DNA of 64,000 nucleotides from JAOPZW01 sp963707695. Its GTDB lineage: Bacteria; Actinomycetota; Thermoleophilia; Solirubrobacterales; Solirubrobacteraceae. The translations under genes and the position numbers were made by a program. Under the pieces are notes generated by a model. That model saw only the letters and a program-made list of their open reading frames with translations, did not search any database and was not told where the DNA came from. The DNA is taken from the NCBI GenBank assembly GCA_963707695.1, contig CAVPQY010000003.1, forward strand, positions 930,001-994,000, in the 5' to 3' direction. This document shows, in pieces, positions 26,081-34,760 of the stretch (within the stretch, counting starts at the first letter, position 1; the number at the start of each line of letters is the position of its first letter).

Positions 26081-27334
26081 GTGCCGCGCCGCGCCGTCGC
26101 CGGGCTCCTCGTGCTGCTGGCGGCCGGCCTGGGCGGCCTGGCCGGCTGCGGCCGGGACGATCCCGGTCGGCCTCCGGCACCGGCGGCCCGCGCCGCCGCG
26201 GCGGCGGCGGCGCCCGACGTCGTGCGCCTCGCCGGGATGGTCCGTCCCGTCCGCCTGCCGCCCCCGACGCGCTTCGTCAGCCCGCGCGGTGACGACTGGG
26301 GGCCGTGCACGCGCCCCCGCCCGTGCCGCAGCTTCGATCGCGCCTTCCACGTCGCGCGACCCGGCGCCGTCGTCGAGCTGGCCGGCGGCGCCTACGGCGA
26401 CCAGGTCCTCACGCCGGTCCCCGGTCGCAGCGGCCGCGGGTGCGCCAGCCGCCTGCGCCTGCGCGCGTGCGTCGTCCTGCGCCCGGCCGCCGGGGCGACC
26501 GTCCGGGTCGGCGAGCTGCTCCTCGGCCGCGTCTACAGCCGGCCCGGTCCAGCCGGCCTGGCCGTCGTCGCCGGGAGGGACCGCGTGCTGCGCGCCGCGG
26601 GGACCACGCTCAACCAGCCGCGCGAGGTCGCGCTGTGGGGCGTGCGCATGAAGCTGCTCTACCTGACCGGCGGCCGCGACGTCGGCATCCGCGGCGGCGA
26701 GGTGGGGCCGCTCACGACCCCCGACGGCACGCACCCGGAGGTCCAGCGCGTCTACGGCTCGCGCCCGCTCGTCGTGCCGACGCGCATCACCTTCGAGGGC
26801 ATCCACTTCCACGACGTCGCGACGACGAGCCCGACGGCGCACGTCGACTGCCTGCAGGTGGAGAACGGCCTCGACCTCGTCATCCGCGGCAACCGCTTCA
26901 CCCGCTGTGGCAGCACCGGGCTGCGCCTCTCCTTCGGCGCGGACGGCAACGAGGCGCCGCCCCGGCGCGTGCTCGTGGAGGGCAACGCCTTCGGCGCCTG
27001 CGCCGACACGCCGGTCTCGCGCTGCTACTACGCCGCCCAGGCCGGGACCGGCGTCGACGTGCTCGTGCGCGGCAACGTCGCCGCCCAGGCCCTCCAGCCC
27101 GCCGGCGGCGCCCGCTACGCGCGTCGCGTGCGCTACGTCGGCAACGTCGCGCCCGGGGCCGGCTGCGAGCCCTACGTCCGCTACGAGCGCAACGTCTGGC
27201 GCGACGAGCGCTGCTCGCCCAGCGACCGCCGCGTCCGCGGCCTGCGCTTCTCCCAGCGACCGGACGGGACGGTGCGCGCCGCCGCGCGCGCGGGCCTGCC
27301 GCCGTCGACCGCGACCCGGGCGCCCGCCGGGTAG
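26081..27334 (+). CDS. Lipoprotein with right-handed parallel beta-helix
   Basis: A 417-residue predicted lipoprotein: a basic N-terminus, a hydrophobic helix and a lipobox LAGC at residues about 20-23, then an alanine/proline-rich tether. The mature part begins with the classical beta-helix entry TRFVSPRGDDWGPCTRPRPCRSFDRAFHVARPGAVVELAGGAY and continues with short repeated strands (DVGIRGGEVGPL; ITFEGIHFHDVA; LDLVIRGNRFTRCGSTGLRL; VLVEGNAFGACADTP; VLVRGNVAAQAL). This is the pectate-lyase-like fold of polysaccharide-binding or -cleaving proteins. Its place between two glycosyltransferase genes suggests work on the exported polymer (modification, lyase or scaffold), but no catalytic residues were identified. 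The GTG start is six bases after the GT2 stop; its own stop overlaps the next gene's promoter. Confidence 0.72.
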   Translation: MPRRAVAGLLVLLAAGLGGLAGCGRDDPGRPPAPAARAAAAAAAPDVVRLAGMVRPVRLPPPTRFVSPRGDDWGPCTRPRPCRSFDRAFHVARPGAVVELAGGAYGDQVLTPVPGRSGRGCASRLRLRACVVLRPAAGATVRVGELLLGRVYSRPGPAGLAVVAGRDRVLRAAGTTLNQPREVALWGVRMKLLYLTGGRDVGIRGGEVGPLTTPDGTHPEVQRVYGSRPLVVPTRITFEGIHFHDVATTSPTAHVDCLQVENGLDLVIRGNRFTRCGSTGLRLSFGADGNEAPPRRVLVEGNAFGACADTPVSRCYYAAQAGTGVDVLVRGNVAAQALQPAGGARYARRVRYVGNVAPGAGCEPYVRYERNVWRDERCSPSDRRVRGLRFSQRPDGTVRAAARAGLPPSTATRAPAG

Positions 27335-27337
27335 CGT
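27332..27337 (+). promoter_or_regulatory. TANNNT -10 box overlapping the lipoprotein stop codon
   Basis: TAGCGT starts with the TAG stop codon of the lipoprotein gene and lies ten bases before the ATG at 27348. It gives the last GT2 gene its own leaderless promoter within the operon. Confidence 0.5.
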
Positions 27338-27347
27338 GCGGCCGGTC

Positions 27348-28349
27348 ATGCCCAGCGCCGAGCGCCACGACGACGGGCGCGTCGACGTCGTCGTCGTCGC
27401 GCACGCCAGCCGCGACACGCTGCGGGCCTGCGTCGCGCCCCTCGCGGGCGCGCCCGGCGTCCGGGTCGTCGTCGTCGACACCGCCTCGGCCGACCCCGGG
27501 TTCGACACCGTGGCCGACCTGCCGGTCGCGCTCGTCCACGCCGAGCGCAACGGCGGCTTCGCCTACGGCAGCAACCTGGGCGCGGCGCAGGGGCGGGCGC
27601 CGTACGTCCTGCTGCTGAACCCCGACGCGACGCTCGCCCCGGACGACCTCGCGCGCCTGGCGGCCGTGCTCGACGCCGAGCCGGCGACCGGCCTCGTCGC
27701 GCCGCGCATCGAGGACGAGCACGGCGGCCTGCACCGCAGCCAGCGCCGGTTCCCGCGGCTGCGCTCGGCGCTGTCCAAGGCCCTGTTCCTGCACCGCGTC
27801 GTGCCGCGGGCCGCCTGGAGCGACGACCTCGTCCACGATCCGGCCGCCTACGGGCGGCCCGGGACGGCCGAGTGGGTCTCGGGCGCCTGCCTGCTCGTCC
27901 GGCGCTCGGCGCTGGAGGCGCTGGAGGGCCTCGACGAGGGCTTCTTCCTCTACAGCGAGGACACGGACCTGTGCGCCCGGCTGTGGGACGCGGGCTGGCG
28001 CGTGCGCTTCGAGCCCGCGGCCCGCGCCGTCCACGCCGGCGGCCACTCGGCGCCGCGCAGCGGCCTGCGCGTGGCCGACGTCCGCAGCCACGTCCGCTAC
28101 GTCCTCAAGCACGACGGGCCGCGCGCCGCGCGGCTCGCGGCCCTGGCCCAGGCGCTCGAGGAGGTCACGCACCTCGTGGCCCGGGCCCGCCGTCCCGGGT
28201 GGGCCGCCGGCCACCGGGCCGGGCTCGCGGCCGCCCTCGGCGCCGCGGCGCGCCCGCACCGAGCGGCGGCGCTGGCGGGCCGGCCGCCGTGGCCCGAGCC
28301 GCCGTCCGCCGCCTCCGCGGGCGAGCCGCCGGCGGCCGCCGCGGCCTGA
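27348..28349 (+). CDS. GT2-family glycosyltransferase, rhamnosyltransferase-like
   Basis: A 333-residue enzyme of the WbbL/rhamnosyltransferase type. Diagnostic parts are VDVVVVAHASRDTLRACVAPL, VVVVDTASADPGF, the LVHAERNGGFAYGSNLGAAQGRAPYVLLLNPDATL segment, EWVSGACLLVRRSALEAL, and GLDEGFFLYSEDTDLCARLWDAGWRVRFEP, where the ED dyad and D-L-C-R pattern mark the catalytic base region. It probably adds rhamnose or another 6-deoxy-sugar to the growing repeat unit. It has its own upstream TAGCGT box. The C-terminal 80 residues are alanine rich with no recognised domain. It ends head-on against the minus-strand operon, sharing a long inverted repeat at the stops. Confidence 0.87.
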   Translation: MPSAERHDDGRVDVVVVAHASRDTLRACVAPLAGAPGVRVVVVDTASADPGFDTVADLPVALVHAERNGGFAYGSNLGAAQGRAPYVLLLNPDATLAPDDLARLAAVLDAEPATGLVAPRIEDEHGGLHRSQRRFPRLRSALSKALFLHRVVPRAAWSDDLVHDPAAYGRPGTAEWVSGACLLVRRSALEALEGLDEGFFLYSEDTDLCARLWDAGWRVRFEPAARAVHAGGHSAPRSGLRVADVRSHVRYVLKHDGPRAARLAALAQALEEVTHLVARARRPGWAAGHRAGLAAALGAAARPHRAAALAGRPPWPEPPSAASAGEPPAAAAA

Positions 28350-28394
28350 CGCCGCGCACCGTCCGCGTCGCCGCGCCGTCGGCGCTCAGGCCGC
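28341..28394. terminator. Inverted repeat spanning both convergent stop codons
   Basis: GCGGCCTGA (28341-28349) and TCAGGCCGC (28386-28394) are exact reverse complements, each containing one stop codon. The 36-base interior is itself GC rich. A bidirectional stem ending both operons is plausible; no T-tract is present. Confidence 0.4.
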
Positions 28395-29733
28395 GTGGCG
28401 CAGGGCCGCGGCGGGGGCGGCGCCCGCGACGCCGTCGAGCACGCCGGCCAGCCGGGCCGTGAGCGCGCGGCGCTCGTAGGGCGCGATCGCGGTGCGGTCC
28501 AGGGTGCGGTCCGGGACGCCGGCGCGGTGGCGCAGGAGCTCGTCGCGGAGGATCGCCGCCATGGTCTCCACGTCGGCCGGGCGGCAGAAGCGCGCGGTCC
28601 CGGCGCCGCCGAGGATGTCGCGGACGTCGCCGTCGGGGACGGCGGCGAGGATCGGGCGGCCCGACGCGGCGTACTCGTAGGCCTTGCCCGGGACGAGGCC
28701 CGCGCGCCGCCCCGGCGGCAGGTCGTGCATCGGCAGGAAGAGCAGGTCGGCGGTGCGGATGAGGGCGAGCGTCTGCTCGTGCGAGCGGTAGCCCAGCAGC
28801 CGCGCGTGCGGCGAGGCCTCGCCGACCTCGCGGTCGTCCTCGGTCAGCACGCCGGCGAGGTGGACCTCGACGCCGGCGACGAGGTCCGCGTCGGTCTCGC
28901 CCAGGCGCCGCAGCGCCTCGAGCAGCACCACGTGCGAGCGCGGCAGGAAGTCCACGCCGGGCGTGACCCCGCCGAGCATCCGGCGCAGCCGGTGGCGCCG
29001 GCGCAGGCGCAGGCCCGGTGCTCGTGTGCATCGTGCCCGTGTGCACGATGCGGAAGGTGCCGTCCTCGGCGCGCGCGGGCCGGGGGCCGGCGAAGTCGGC
29101 GGCGTCGAAGCCGTTCGTGATCGAGACGACGGTGCGGGCCGCGAGCTCGGGGAAGGCGTCGACGAGTCGGCGCGCGGCCTCGGGCGTGTTCATGACGATC
29201 GCGGCCGCGCTCGCGAGCTGCCGGCGCATGCGACGGCGGTCGACGCGGTGGTGCAGCCCCGTCGGGTACAGCCACATCTCGTCGAGCGCCCACGGGTCCT
29301 GGAGGTCGGCGATCCACGGGATCCCGAGCTCGCGCGAGAGCGCGATGGCGGCCTCGGCGGTCTGGTACGGGATGAGCGAGGCGAAGATCGCGTCGCAGTC
29401 GCGCCCGGCCTCGCGGCCGACGTCGACGGCACCGTCGAGCCACCAGCGCAGCAGCGCGTCGGGCCGCTCGAGCAGGCCCCCGACCAGGCGGGCCGCGCCG
29501 GCGGCGGGCGCCGGCTCCGGGCCCGGCACCCGGTGAACCTCGGCGCGGGCGAGGCCGGCGTCGGCCAGCGTGGGGTCCAGCGGCGTCCAGCGGGCGACCT
29601 GCCCGCCCGTGCCGGTCACCACGACGGGCGTCCAGCCGAGGTCGGGCAGGTGCTCGGCGAAGCGCCGGTTGCGCTGCACGCCGCCGCCGCCGACGGGCGG
29701 GAAGTGGTAGGCGAGGGTGAGCAGCCGCCGCAT
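28386..29733 (-). CDS. GT4-family glycosyltransferase (one frame break near 29014)
   Basis: Repaired, it encodes about 449 residues of the WcaI/WbuB-like GT-B type. The N-terminal domain starts MRRLLTLAYHFPPVGGGGVQRNRRFAEHLPDLGWTPVVVTG, followed by CDAIFASLIPYQTAEAAIALSRELGIPWIADLQDPWALDE, SAAAIVMNTPEAARRLVDAFPEL and VVSITNGFDAADF. The frame change falls after IVHTGTMHTSTG; the C-terminal domain resumes with LLGYRSHEQTLALIRTADLLFLPM and GLVPGKAYEYAASGRPILAAVPDGDV, with E-Y-A-A forming the donor site. Loss of one GC in the GGCGCC context explains the break. It is the last gene of the minus-strand operon, and its ATG overlaps the PssE-like stop by one base. Confidence 0.82.
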
Positions 29734-30227
29734 CAGCGCGTGGCGACGGGGACGGGCGCGGTGAGCCGCTCGAGCGTCGCGCGCAGCTCGGCCACGAGGC
29801 CGCCGGTCAGGCCGCCCTGGCCGGCGACGATCGACGTCGGGGCGTGGGCGACGGCGCGGGCGAGCTCGCCCGCGTCCTGGACGACGGTGACGAGGCCCTG
29901 GCCCTCCAGGCGCCGGGCCAGCCCGAGCTGGTGGTCGTCGACGGCCTCGCCGAGCCCGACCCGGCGCGGCATGACGACCGGCCGGCGGCCGCAGCGATGG
30001 GCGAGCAGGATGGAGCCGACGCCGGCGTGCGCGACGACGACGCGCGCGCGCTCCATCGCCGCGCGCATGTCGGCGAAGGGCAGGAACGCCTCCCAGGTTC
30101 CGGGACCGTCCTGGATGCGCGAGGACCCGTACTGCACGACGAGCTCCTCCCGGCCGCCGAGCGCGCGCGCCGCGCGCGTGAGGCGGTCGAAGCCCTGCTC
30201 GTTCGTGCCGGTGGTGACGAAGATCAT
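29733..30227 (-). CDS. PssE/Alg13-like glycosyltransferase subunit
   Basis: A 164-residue protein matching the GT28 C-terminal (donor-binding) domain alone: MIFVTTGTNEQGFDRLTRAARALGG, VVQYGSSRIQDGP, FLPFADMRAAMERARVVVAHAGVGSILLAHRCGRRPVVMPRRVGLGEAVDDHQL. The HAGVGS and DDHQ motifs mark the nucleotide-sugar site. In rhizobial PssD/PssE and eukaryotic Alg14/Alg13, such a catalytic subunit docks on a membrane subunit, and together they add a second sugar (GlcA or GlcNAc) to a polyprenyl-pyrophosphate sugar. The partner is the immediately upstream gene, overlapping by 4 bp. Confidence 0.88.
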   Translation of the reverse strand: MIFVTTGTNEQGFDRLTRAARALGGREELVVQYGSSRIQDGPGTWEAFLPFADMRAAMERARVVVAHAGVGSILLAHRCGRRPVVMPRRVGLGEAVDDHQLGLARRLEGQGLVTVVQDAGELARAVAHAPTSIVAGQGGLTGGLVAELRATLERLTAPVPVATR

Positions 30228-30760
30228 GCCGCCGCGGCGAGGTTGCCGCCCTCGTAGCGCGCGCCGGCCACCGACGCCGCGAGCTCGGGCCACTGGACGA
30301 AGATCTCGCTGGCCACCGGCTTGATGAGCCGCCCGGAGAGCGAGAGGCCGTCGATGCGCGTCACGCTCTCGACGTAGACCACCGGGATGCCGGTCATGCG
30401 CGCCAGCCAGGCGAAGGGCACGGCGACGCCGGCGCCGGTCGAGACCAGCGCGCAGGGGCGCTCCGTGGCCAGCAGGCGGCGGGCCAGGCGCAGGTTGCGC
30501 AGGAGGTTCGGGACGTTCCGGTTCGTCGGCCCGTGGGCGTGCACGACGCGCTCGCCCTCCAGCAGCGCGCGGGCGTCGGGCTTGTCGAAGGTCACCCAGA
30601 GGCGCTCGTAGGCCCCGAACGCGTCGGCCAGGCCGACGAGCTGCAGCAGGTGCCCGCCCGACGAGCACACCAGCAGGAGCGGCCCGGCGGCGGTGCGGTG
30701 GCGGGACAGCCTGGGCACGTGACCATGGTCCCGCGCGCGCGAGGCGCTGTCCCCGCCCAT
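30224..30760 (-). CDS. PssD/Alg14-like glycosyltransferase membrane subunit
   Basis: A protein of up to 178 residues with the Alg14/PssD pattern: LLLVCSSGGHLLQLVGLADAF, WVTFDKPDARALLEGERVVHAHGPTNRNVPNLLRNLRLARRLLATERP, CALVSTGAGVAVPFAWLARMTGIPVVYVESVTRIDGLSLSGRLIKPVASEIFVQWPEL. It supplies the acceptor half and membrane anchor for the PssE-like subunit downstream. The annotated ATG lies four bases after the flippase stop; a GTG about 15 codons inside (PRLSRHRT) would remove a non-conserved N-terminus and is a reasonable alternative. Its stop overlaps the PssE ATG. Confidence 0.87.
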   Translation of the reverse strand: MGGDSASRARDHGHVPRLSRHRTAAGPLLLVCSSGGHLLQLVGLADAFGAYERLWVTFDKPDARALLEGERVVHAHGPTNRNVPNLLRNLRLARRLLATERPCALVSTGAGVAVPFAWLARMTGIPVVYVESVTRIDGLSLSGRLIKPVASEIFVQWPELAASVAGARYEGGNLAAAA

Positions 30761-30764
30761 CCGG

Positions 30765-32336
30765 CTAGGCCGTGGCCCCGGCGGGCGTGGTCTCGGCGCC
30801 CGCCCGCCCCACCCGCCCGCGGCGCCGCGCCCGCGCCGTCCGCACCTCGGCCGCGACCTCGGGGGCGCGCCAGGCGCACAGCGGCACGTAGGCGGCCACG
30901 CCGGCGAGCGTGCAGAGGACCAGGCGCACCAGGGCGGGCGCCCCGGCCTCGACCAGCCCCCAGCGCGCGGCCGCGACGACGACGGCCATCCCCAGCGTCG
31001 CCCAGGCCACGCCCGTCAGCGCGCGCAGGAAGCGCCAGGGCGAGATCCCGACGGCGCGGGAGGTCAGCAGGAGGTAGGAGGGCTCGACGACCGTCGTCGA
31101 GATCGCGTAGCCGGCGGCGACGCCGAGCATCCCCCAGTGCAGGCCCACGACGAAGGCCGCGAGGTGGCATGCGAAGAAGACGATCGTCCAGCGGAAGATG
31201 GCACGGGCGCGGCCCAGCGCCTCCAGGATCCCGGTGTTGAGGCTCTGCAGCGCCTGCAGCGCGCCGACCCAGGCCAGGATCTGGATGACGGGCGCGGCGG
31301 CGCTCCACTTGGGCCCGAGCACGACGGCGACGAAGTCGTCGGCCAGGAGGGCGAGCCCCGCCAGGGCGGGGATGGAGACCGCGGCCACCGCGCGCGTGAC
31401 GCGGATCCAGCCGTCGGCGATGCGGCCCCGGTCGCCCTGGATGCGCGAGAAGGCCGGGAAGAGCACGTCCTGCAGCGGGACCGCGATCCTGCTGAAGGGG
31501 ACGAGGATGATGTTGTAGGCGATCGCGTAGGCGCCCAGGGACGCCGGCCCGATCGCCTTGCCGATGAGCAGGTTGTCGGAGTTGCGGTGCAGGTAGTAGA
31601 GGAGGCGATGCCCGAAGAGGTAGCCGCTGAAGGACGCCATGGAGCGCAGCGACGCCCACGAGAAGCGACGCCGCGGGCGCCAGGGCGACATCGCCCAGAG
31701 CAGCGCGCTCGAGCACAGGCTGAGCGTCAGCGACTGCAGGATGACGGCCCACGCGCCCCAGCCCAGCGCCGCGGCGCCGATGCCGACGACCGCCCCGACG
31801 ACCGTCGCGGCCATGAGGCGGGTCTCGAGCGTGCGGAAGGCCAGGTCGCGCGCCAGCAGCGACTCCTGGATCGTCGAGACGGACGTCAGCAGGAACGTCA
31901 CCGACAGCGCCATGACGAGCGGCTTGACCTGCGGCTCGCCGTAGAAGCCGGCGATCGGCCCCGCGAGGGCGATGCCCAGCAGCGTGAAGCCCAGGCCGGT
32001 GGCCGCGCAGGCCCAGAAGGCGGTCGAGCAGTCGTCGTCGCTGACCTCCTCGCGCTGGATGAGCGCAGCGCCGAAGGCCAGGTCGGCGAAGACGATGACG
32101 AGGGAGGAGAAGACGATGACCTCGGCGGCGATGCCGAAGTCCGCGGGGCTGAGCAGCCGCGCGAGGATGAGCGCGACGACCAGGCGCGACGTCTGGCGGA
32201 AGCCCTGCGAGACGAGCTTCCAGACCATCCCGGCCACGACGAGCCCGCGCAGCCGGGAGTTCGCCGCCGCGGCGGCGGACGGCGCCTCGGCGGCGGCCGC
32301 GGGAGCCGCCGGAGGGGCGAGCTCGGCCGTGCTCAC
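30765..32336 (-). CDS. Wzx/TuaB-like lipopolysaccharide/teichuronic acid flippase
   Basis: A 523-residue membrane protein with about 14 helices. The N-terminus is an alanine-rich cytosolic tail, then GMVWKLVSQGFRQTSRLVVALILARLLSPADFGIAAEVIVFSSL. Characteristic loops are FGAALIQREEVSDDDCSTAFWA, GFYGEPQVKPLVMALS, SSIQESLLARDL-like VSTIQESLLARDLAFRTLETR, and FGHRLLYYLHRNSDNLLIGKAIGPASLGAYAIAYNIILVPFSRIAVPLQDVLFPAFSRIQGD. This matches COG2244 exporters of the WzxC/TuaB branch. It would flip the undecaprenyl-linked repeat unit for the Wzy-like polymerase encoded just upstream. The GTG at 32336 overlaps the polymerase stop by 4 bp. Confidence 0.9.
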   Translation of the reverse strand: MSTAELAPPAAPAAAAEAPSAAAAANSRLRGLVVAGMVWKLVSQGFRQTSRLVVALILARLLSPADFGIAAEVIVFSSLVIVFADLAFGAALIQREEVSDDDCSTAFWACAATGLGFTLLGIALAGPIAGFYGEPQVKPLVMALSVTFLLTSVSTIQESLLARDLAFRTLETRLMAATVVGAVVGIGAAALGWGAWAVILQSLTLSLCSSALLWAMSPWRPRRRFSWASLRSMASFSGYLFGHRLLYYLHRNSDNLLIGKAIGPASLGAYAIAYNIILVPFSRIAVPLQDVLFPAFSRIQGDRGRIADGWIRVTRAVAAVSIPALAGLALLADDFVAVVLGPKWSAAAPVIQILAWVGALQALQSLNTGILEALGRARAIFRWTIVFFACHLAAFVVGLHWGMLGVAAGYAISTTVVEPSYLLLTSRAVGISPWRFLRALTGVAWATLGMAVVVAAARWGLVEAGAPALVRLVLCTLAGVAAYVPLCAWRAPEVAAEVRTARARRRGRVGRAGAETTPAGATA

Positions 32337-33823
32337 GCGGGCTCCCCGGACGGCTGCGGGCGCAGCAGCACGACGCCCAGCGCGGCGAGCAGGAACGCGA
32401 GCATCGTCGTCTGCACGAAGTTGAAGGCGTCGAAGGTCAGCATCCCGAACGCGTAGGCCGCCAGCGCCGAGGCCAGCGCGGCGAGCAGCCACCCGTCGTC
32501 GGAGTCGTCGCGGCGGGCCAGGCGCCCGAGCCGGCGGATCGAGGCGGTGAAGAACCACAGGAGCGCGACGACCCCCACGACGCCGAGCTCGAGCAGGGAC
32601 GCGAGCCACTGGTCGTCGGTGATGGGCGAGTTGAACTTCGGGTCCTGGAAGTCGTTGACGCGCGTCCCGGCGCCCTGCCCGAACATCGGCGTCCGCGACC
32701 ACTCCTTCAGGGCGGGGTCCCACTCGCCGATGCGTCCGCGCCCGTAGTTGACGCGCCACATCGCCTCGGTGCTCGTCTCCTGCGCGACGATGCCGCCGCT
32801 GGGCAGGAAGGCGTTCTTGATCGACCCGATCGTCCCGGGCAGCGCGAGGTGCACGACGAGCAGCAGCGGCAGCAGCCGCGGCAGCATGCGCCGCGTCTGG
32901 CGCGGCTTGAGGATGAGCATCGCGATGAGGATCACGACGAGCATCACGATCGCCGTGCGCGACTTCGTGGCCAGCGCGCCCATGAGCAGGAGGCCGGTGG
33001 CCAGCCACCAGCGGCGCTGATGGGTCTTGTGCACGAGGTAGATCCCGAGTGGGACGAGCAGCATGAGCGCGGCGCCCGTCGCGATCGGGTGCTGGCCGGA
33101 GGCGTAGGCCCGGGCGCCGCCCCCGCGGTCGGTCACGTAGGGCGCGCCGTTGAAGTGCAGGACCGGGATCCACTGCTGGAGGTGGTCGAAGACGTTGTAG
33201 CCGGAGCGGCTCTCGTAGATCGTCGCCACGGCGACGACGGCGCCCCCGCCGACGAGCAGGCGCAGGATCGACTCGACCTCCGAGCGCCGGGTGAGCGCGA
33301 CCGTCACGAGGTAGAAGACGACGAGGTAGCTCGCGAAGAACATGACGTTCCGCGCGACGTAGCTCGACAGCCCCGAGTCGAGGACGTGGCCGGCGCGCGT
33401 GAGCACCGACAGGAGCATCGCGACGACGAGCATCGCCAGCGGGCCGTCGAGGCCGGTGCGGCGGAGCTTGAGCCGCGGGTCGATGAGCAGCGACGCGACG
33501 AGCGCGGCGCCGACGCCGCCGACGAGCAGGCGGTATGGCTCGACCTGGAGCGGGAGCTTGAACGGCAGCTCGTAGCGCTTGATGGGGATGAACAGGATGA
33601 CCAGGACGATCCCGCCCAGCATCGTGCGCCACGACAGCAGCCAGCGGTGCGTCGCGGCGAACGCGATCGTGCCCACGAGCACGAGCAGGACGGCGAGCGG
33701 ATGGACGTCGAGCGCCGCGGCCGCGAGTGCGACGAGGGCGGCGGCGCCGAGCCCGCCCCGGGCGAGGCGATCGACGCTCCGCGGCGGCGGGCCGCCGGGT
33801 GGTGCGAGCGCTTCGGTGGCCAT
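32333..33823 (-). CDS. O-antigen ligase/polymerase-like (Wzy) membrane protein
   Basis: A 496-residue polytopic protein with about twelve helices and the large extracytoplasmic loop typical of Wzy_C/O-antigen ligase proteins. That loop (about residues 240-410) holds HLQQWIPVLHFNGAPYVTDRGGGARAYASGQHPIATG and GRGRIGEWDPALKEWSRTPMFGQGAGTRVNDFQDPKF; the H-P-x-x-x-G and G-x-G-x-R features recur in the family. It polymerises lipid-linked repeat units on the outer membrane face. It lies between the Wzz-like and Wzx-like genes, which completes a Wzx/Wzy pathway. The ATG at 33823 is 36 bases after the Wzz-like stop. Confidence 0.87.
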   Translation of the reverse strand: MATEALAPPGGPPPRSVDRLARGGLGAAALVALAAAALDVHPLAVLLVLVGTIAFAATHRWLLSWRTMLGGIVLVILFIPIKRYELPFKLPLQVEPYRLLVGGVGAALVASLLIDPRLKLRRTGLDGPLAMLVVAMLLSVLTRAGHVLDSGLSSYVARNVMFFASYLVVFYLVTVALTRRSEVESILRLLVGGGAVVAVATIYESRSGYNVFDHLQQWIPVLHFNGAPYVTDRGGGARAYASGQHPIATGAALMLLVPLGIYLVHKTHQRRWWLATGLLLMGALATKSRTAIVMLVVILIAMLILKPRQTRRMLPRLLPLLLVVHLALPGTIGSIKNAFLPSGGIVAQETSTEAMWRVNYGRGRIGEWDPALKEWSRTPMFGQGAGTRVNDFQDPKFNSPITDDQWLASLLELGVVGVVALLWFFTASIRRLGRLARRDDSDDGWLLAALASALAAYAFGMLTFDAFNFVQTTMLAFLLAALGVVLLRPQPSGEPA

Positions 33824-33859
33824 CGCGTCGCGTGGGCGCTCGGGGCGTCCGCGTCGCCG

Positions 33860-34633
33860 CTAGCGCGAGGCCCGGGCGCGGCGCAGGCGCGCCTCCGGCT
33901 GGACGACCGTGGCCGGCTCCTGCTCGCCGCCGCGGCTCAGCCGCAGGCTCTCGAGCAGGTAGCAGGCGGCCATCCCGGCGGCCAGGGCCAGGAACAGGAT
34001 GGCCGCGCCCAGCATCGCCCCGTGCGAGGCGATGCGCGCCGCGACCGGACGGTTGAGGATGCTGATCTCGACCCGCTGGCCGGCGGGCACCCGGTTGGCG
34101 TCCTGCTGGTCGCTCAGGTACTTGATCAGCGCGCGCGTGCGCTCGCCGTTGAGCTTGTCGGCGGCCGGGCCGGTCTGGGCCGCCGTCGTGAGCTTGAAGA
34201 GCGGGAGCGAGCCGCTGCTCTGGTTCGAGAGCTCCTGCGCGCTGACCTCGCCGCCGGGCGGCAGGGGCGTCCCGACCTGGTCGATCGCGTTGCTCTGCGA
34301 GATGAAGGAGTAGATGATCGCCAGGAGCGACAGGCGGTCGGGGTTGGCGAAGGACGTGCCGGCCTCGCCCGGCTTGGCCGCCGCGGCCGGGGCCGTCGCC
34401 GCGGGCGCGTCGGAGCCGTCCGTGCCCGGCAGCGTCGTCCGTCCCCACGGGAAGCCGCGCTGCGTGACCAGCAGGGTGGACGTGCTCTCCCACTTCTCCG
34501 GGCGGCGGAACTCGACGCCGGAGGGCGAGACCTTGACGAGGAAGAGGCCGGCGAGCACGGTGCCGAGGATGGCGCTGGCCACGAGGACCCTGTGCCACCG
34601 GCGGATGACGCGGAGGTGCTGGGTGATGTCCAC
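33860..34633 (-). CDS. Wzz-like chain-length determinant protein
   Basis: A 257-residue protein with two membrane helices flanking an extracytoplasmic domain: helix 1 VLVASAILGTVLAGLFLVKVS, helix 2 AMLGAAILFLALAAGMAACYLLESL. The intervening 170 residues contain ESTSTLLVTQRGFPWG and an A/P-rich loop, and end NRPVAARIASHGAML, the proline-containing transition into helix 2 usual in Wzz/YveK proteins. No Walker motifs follow, so the tyrosine-kinase half is absent. It controls polymer length with the Wzy-like protein. The start at 34633 (GTG, MDITQHLRVIRRWHR) is chosen because a TAACGT box lies eight bases upstream; an upstream ATG at 34762 would add 43 residues of poor composition. Confidence 0.82.
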   Translation of the reverse strand: MDITQHLRVIRRWHRVLVASAILGTVLAGLFLVKVSPSGVEFRRPEKWESTSTLLVTQRGFPWGRTTLPGTDGSDAPAATAPAAAAKPGEAGTSFANPDRLSLLAIIYSFISQSNAIDQVGTPLPPGGEVSAQELSNQSSGSLPLFKLTTAAQTGPAADKLNGERTRALIKYLSDQQDANRVPAGQRVEISILNRPVAARIASHGAMLGAAILFLALAAGMAACYLLESLRLSRGGEQEPATVVQPEARLRRARASR

Positions 34634-34641
34634 GGGGGGCG

Positions 34642-34647
34642 ACGTTA
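34642..34647 (-). promoter_or_regulatory. TANNNT -10 box of the export operon
   Basis: TAACGT on the minus strand, eight bases before the GTG at 34633. It is the only promoter-like signal upstream of the six-gene export operon. Confidence 0.55.
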
Positions 34648-34760
34648 GGTCAGTGCGGCGGGGGGTTGGATGCCGTCCTGGACCATCGGCCAGGGTCGTC
34701 CTGACCGCCCTGCGAGTGCGCTCGGCGCGGCGGGCGAGGACCATCGTCGGCGTGAACAGC

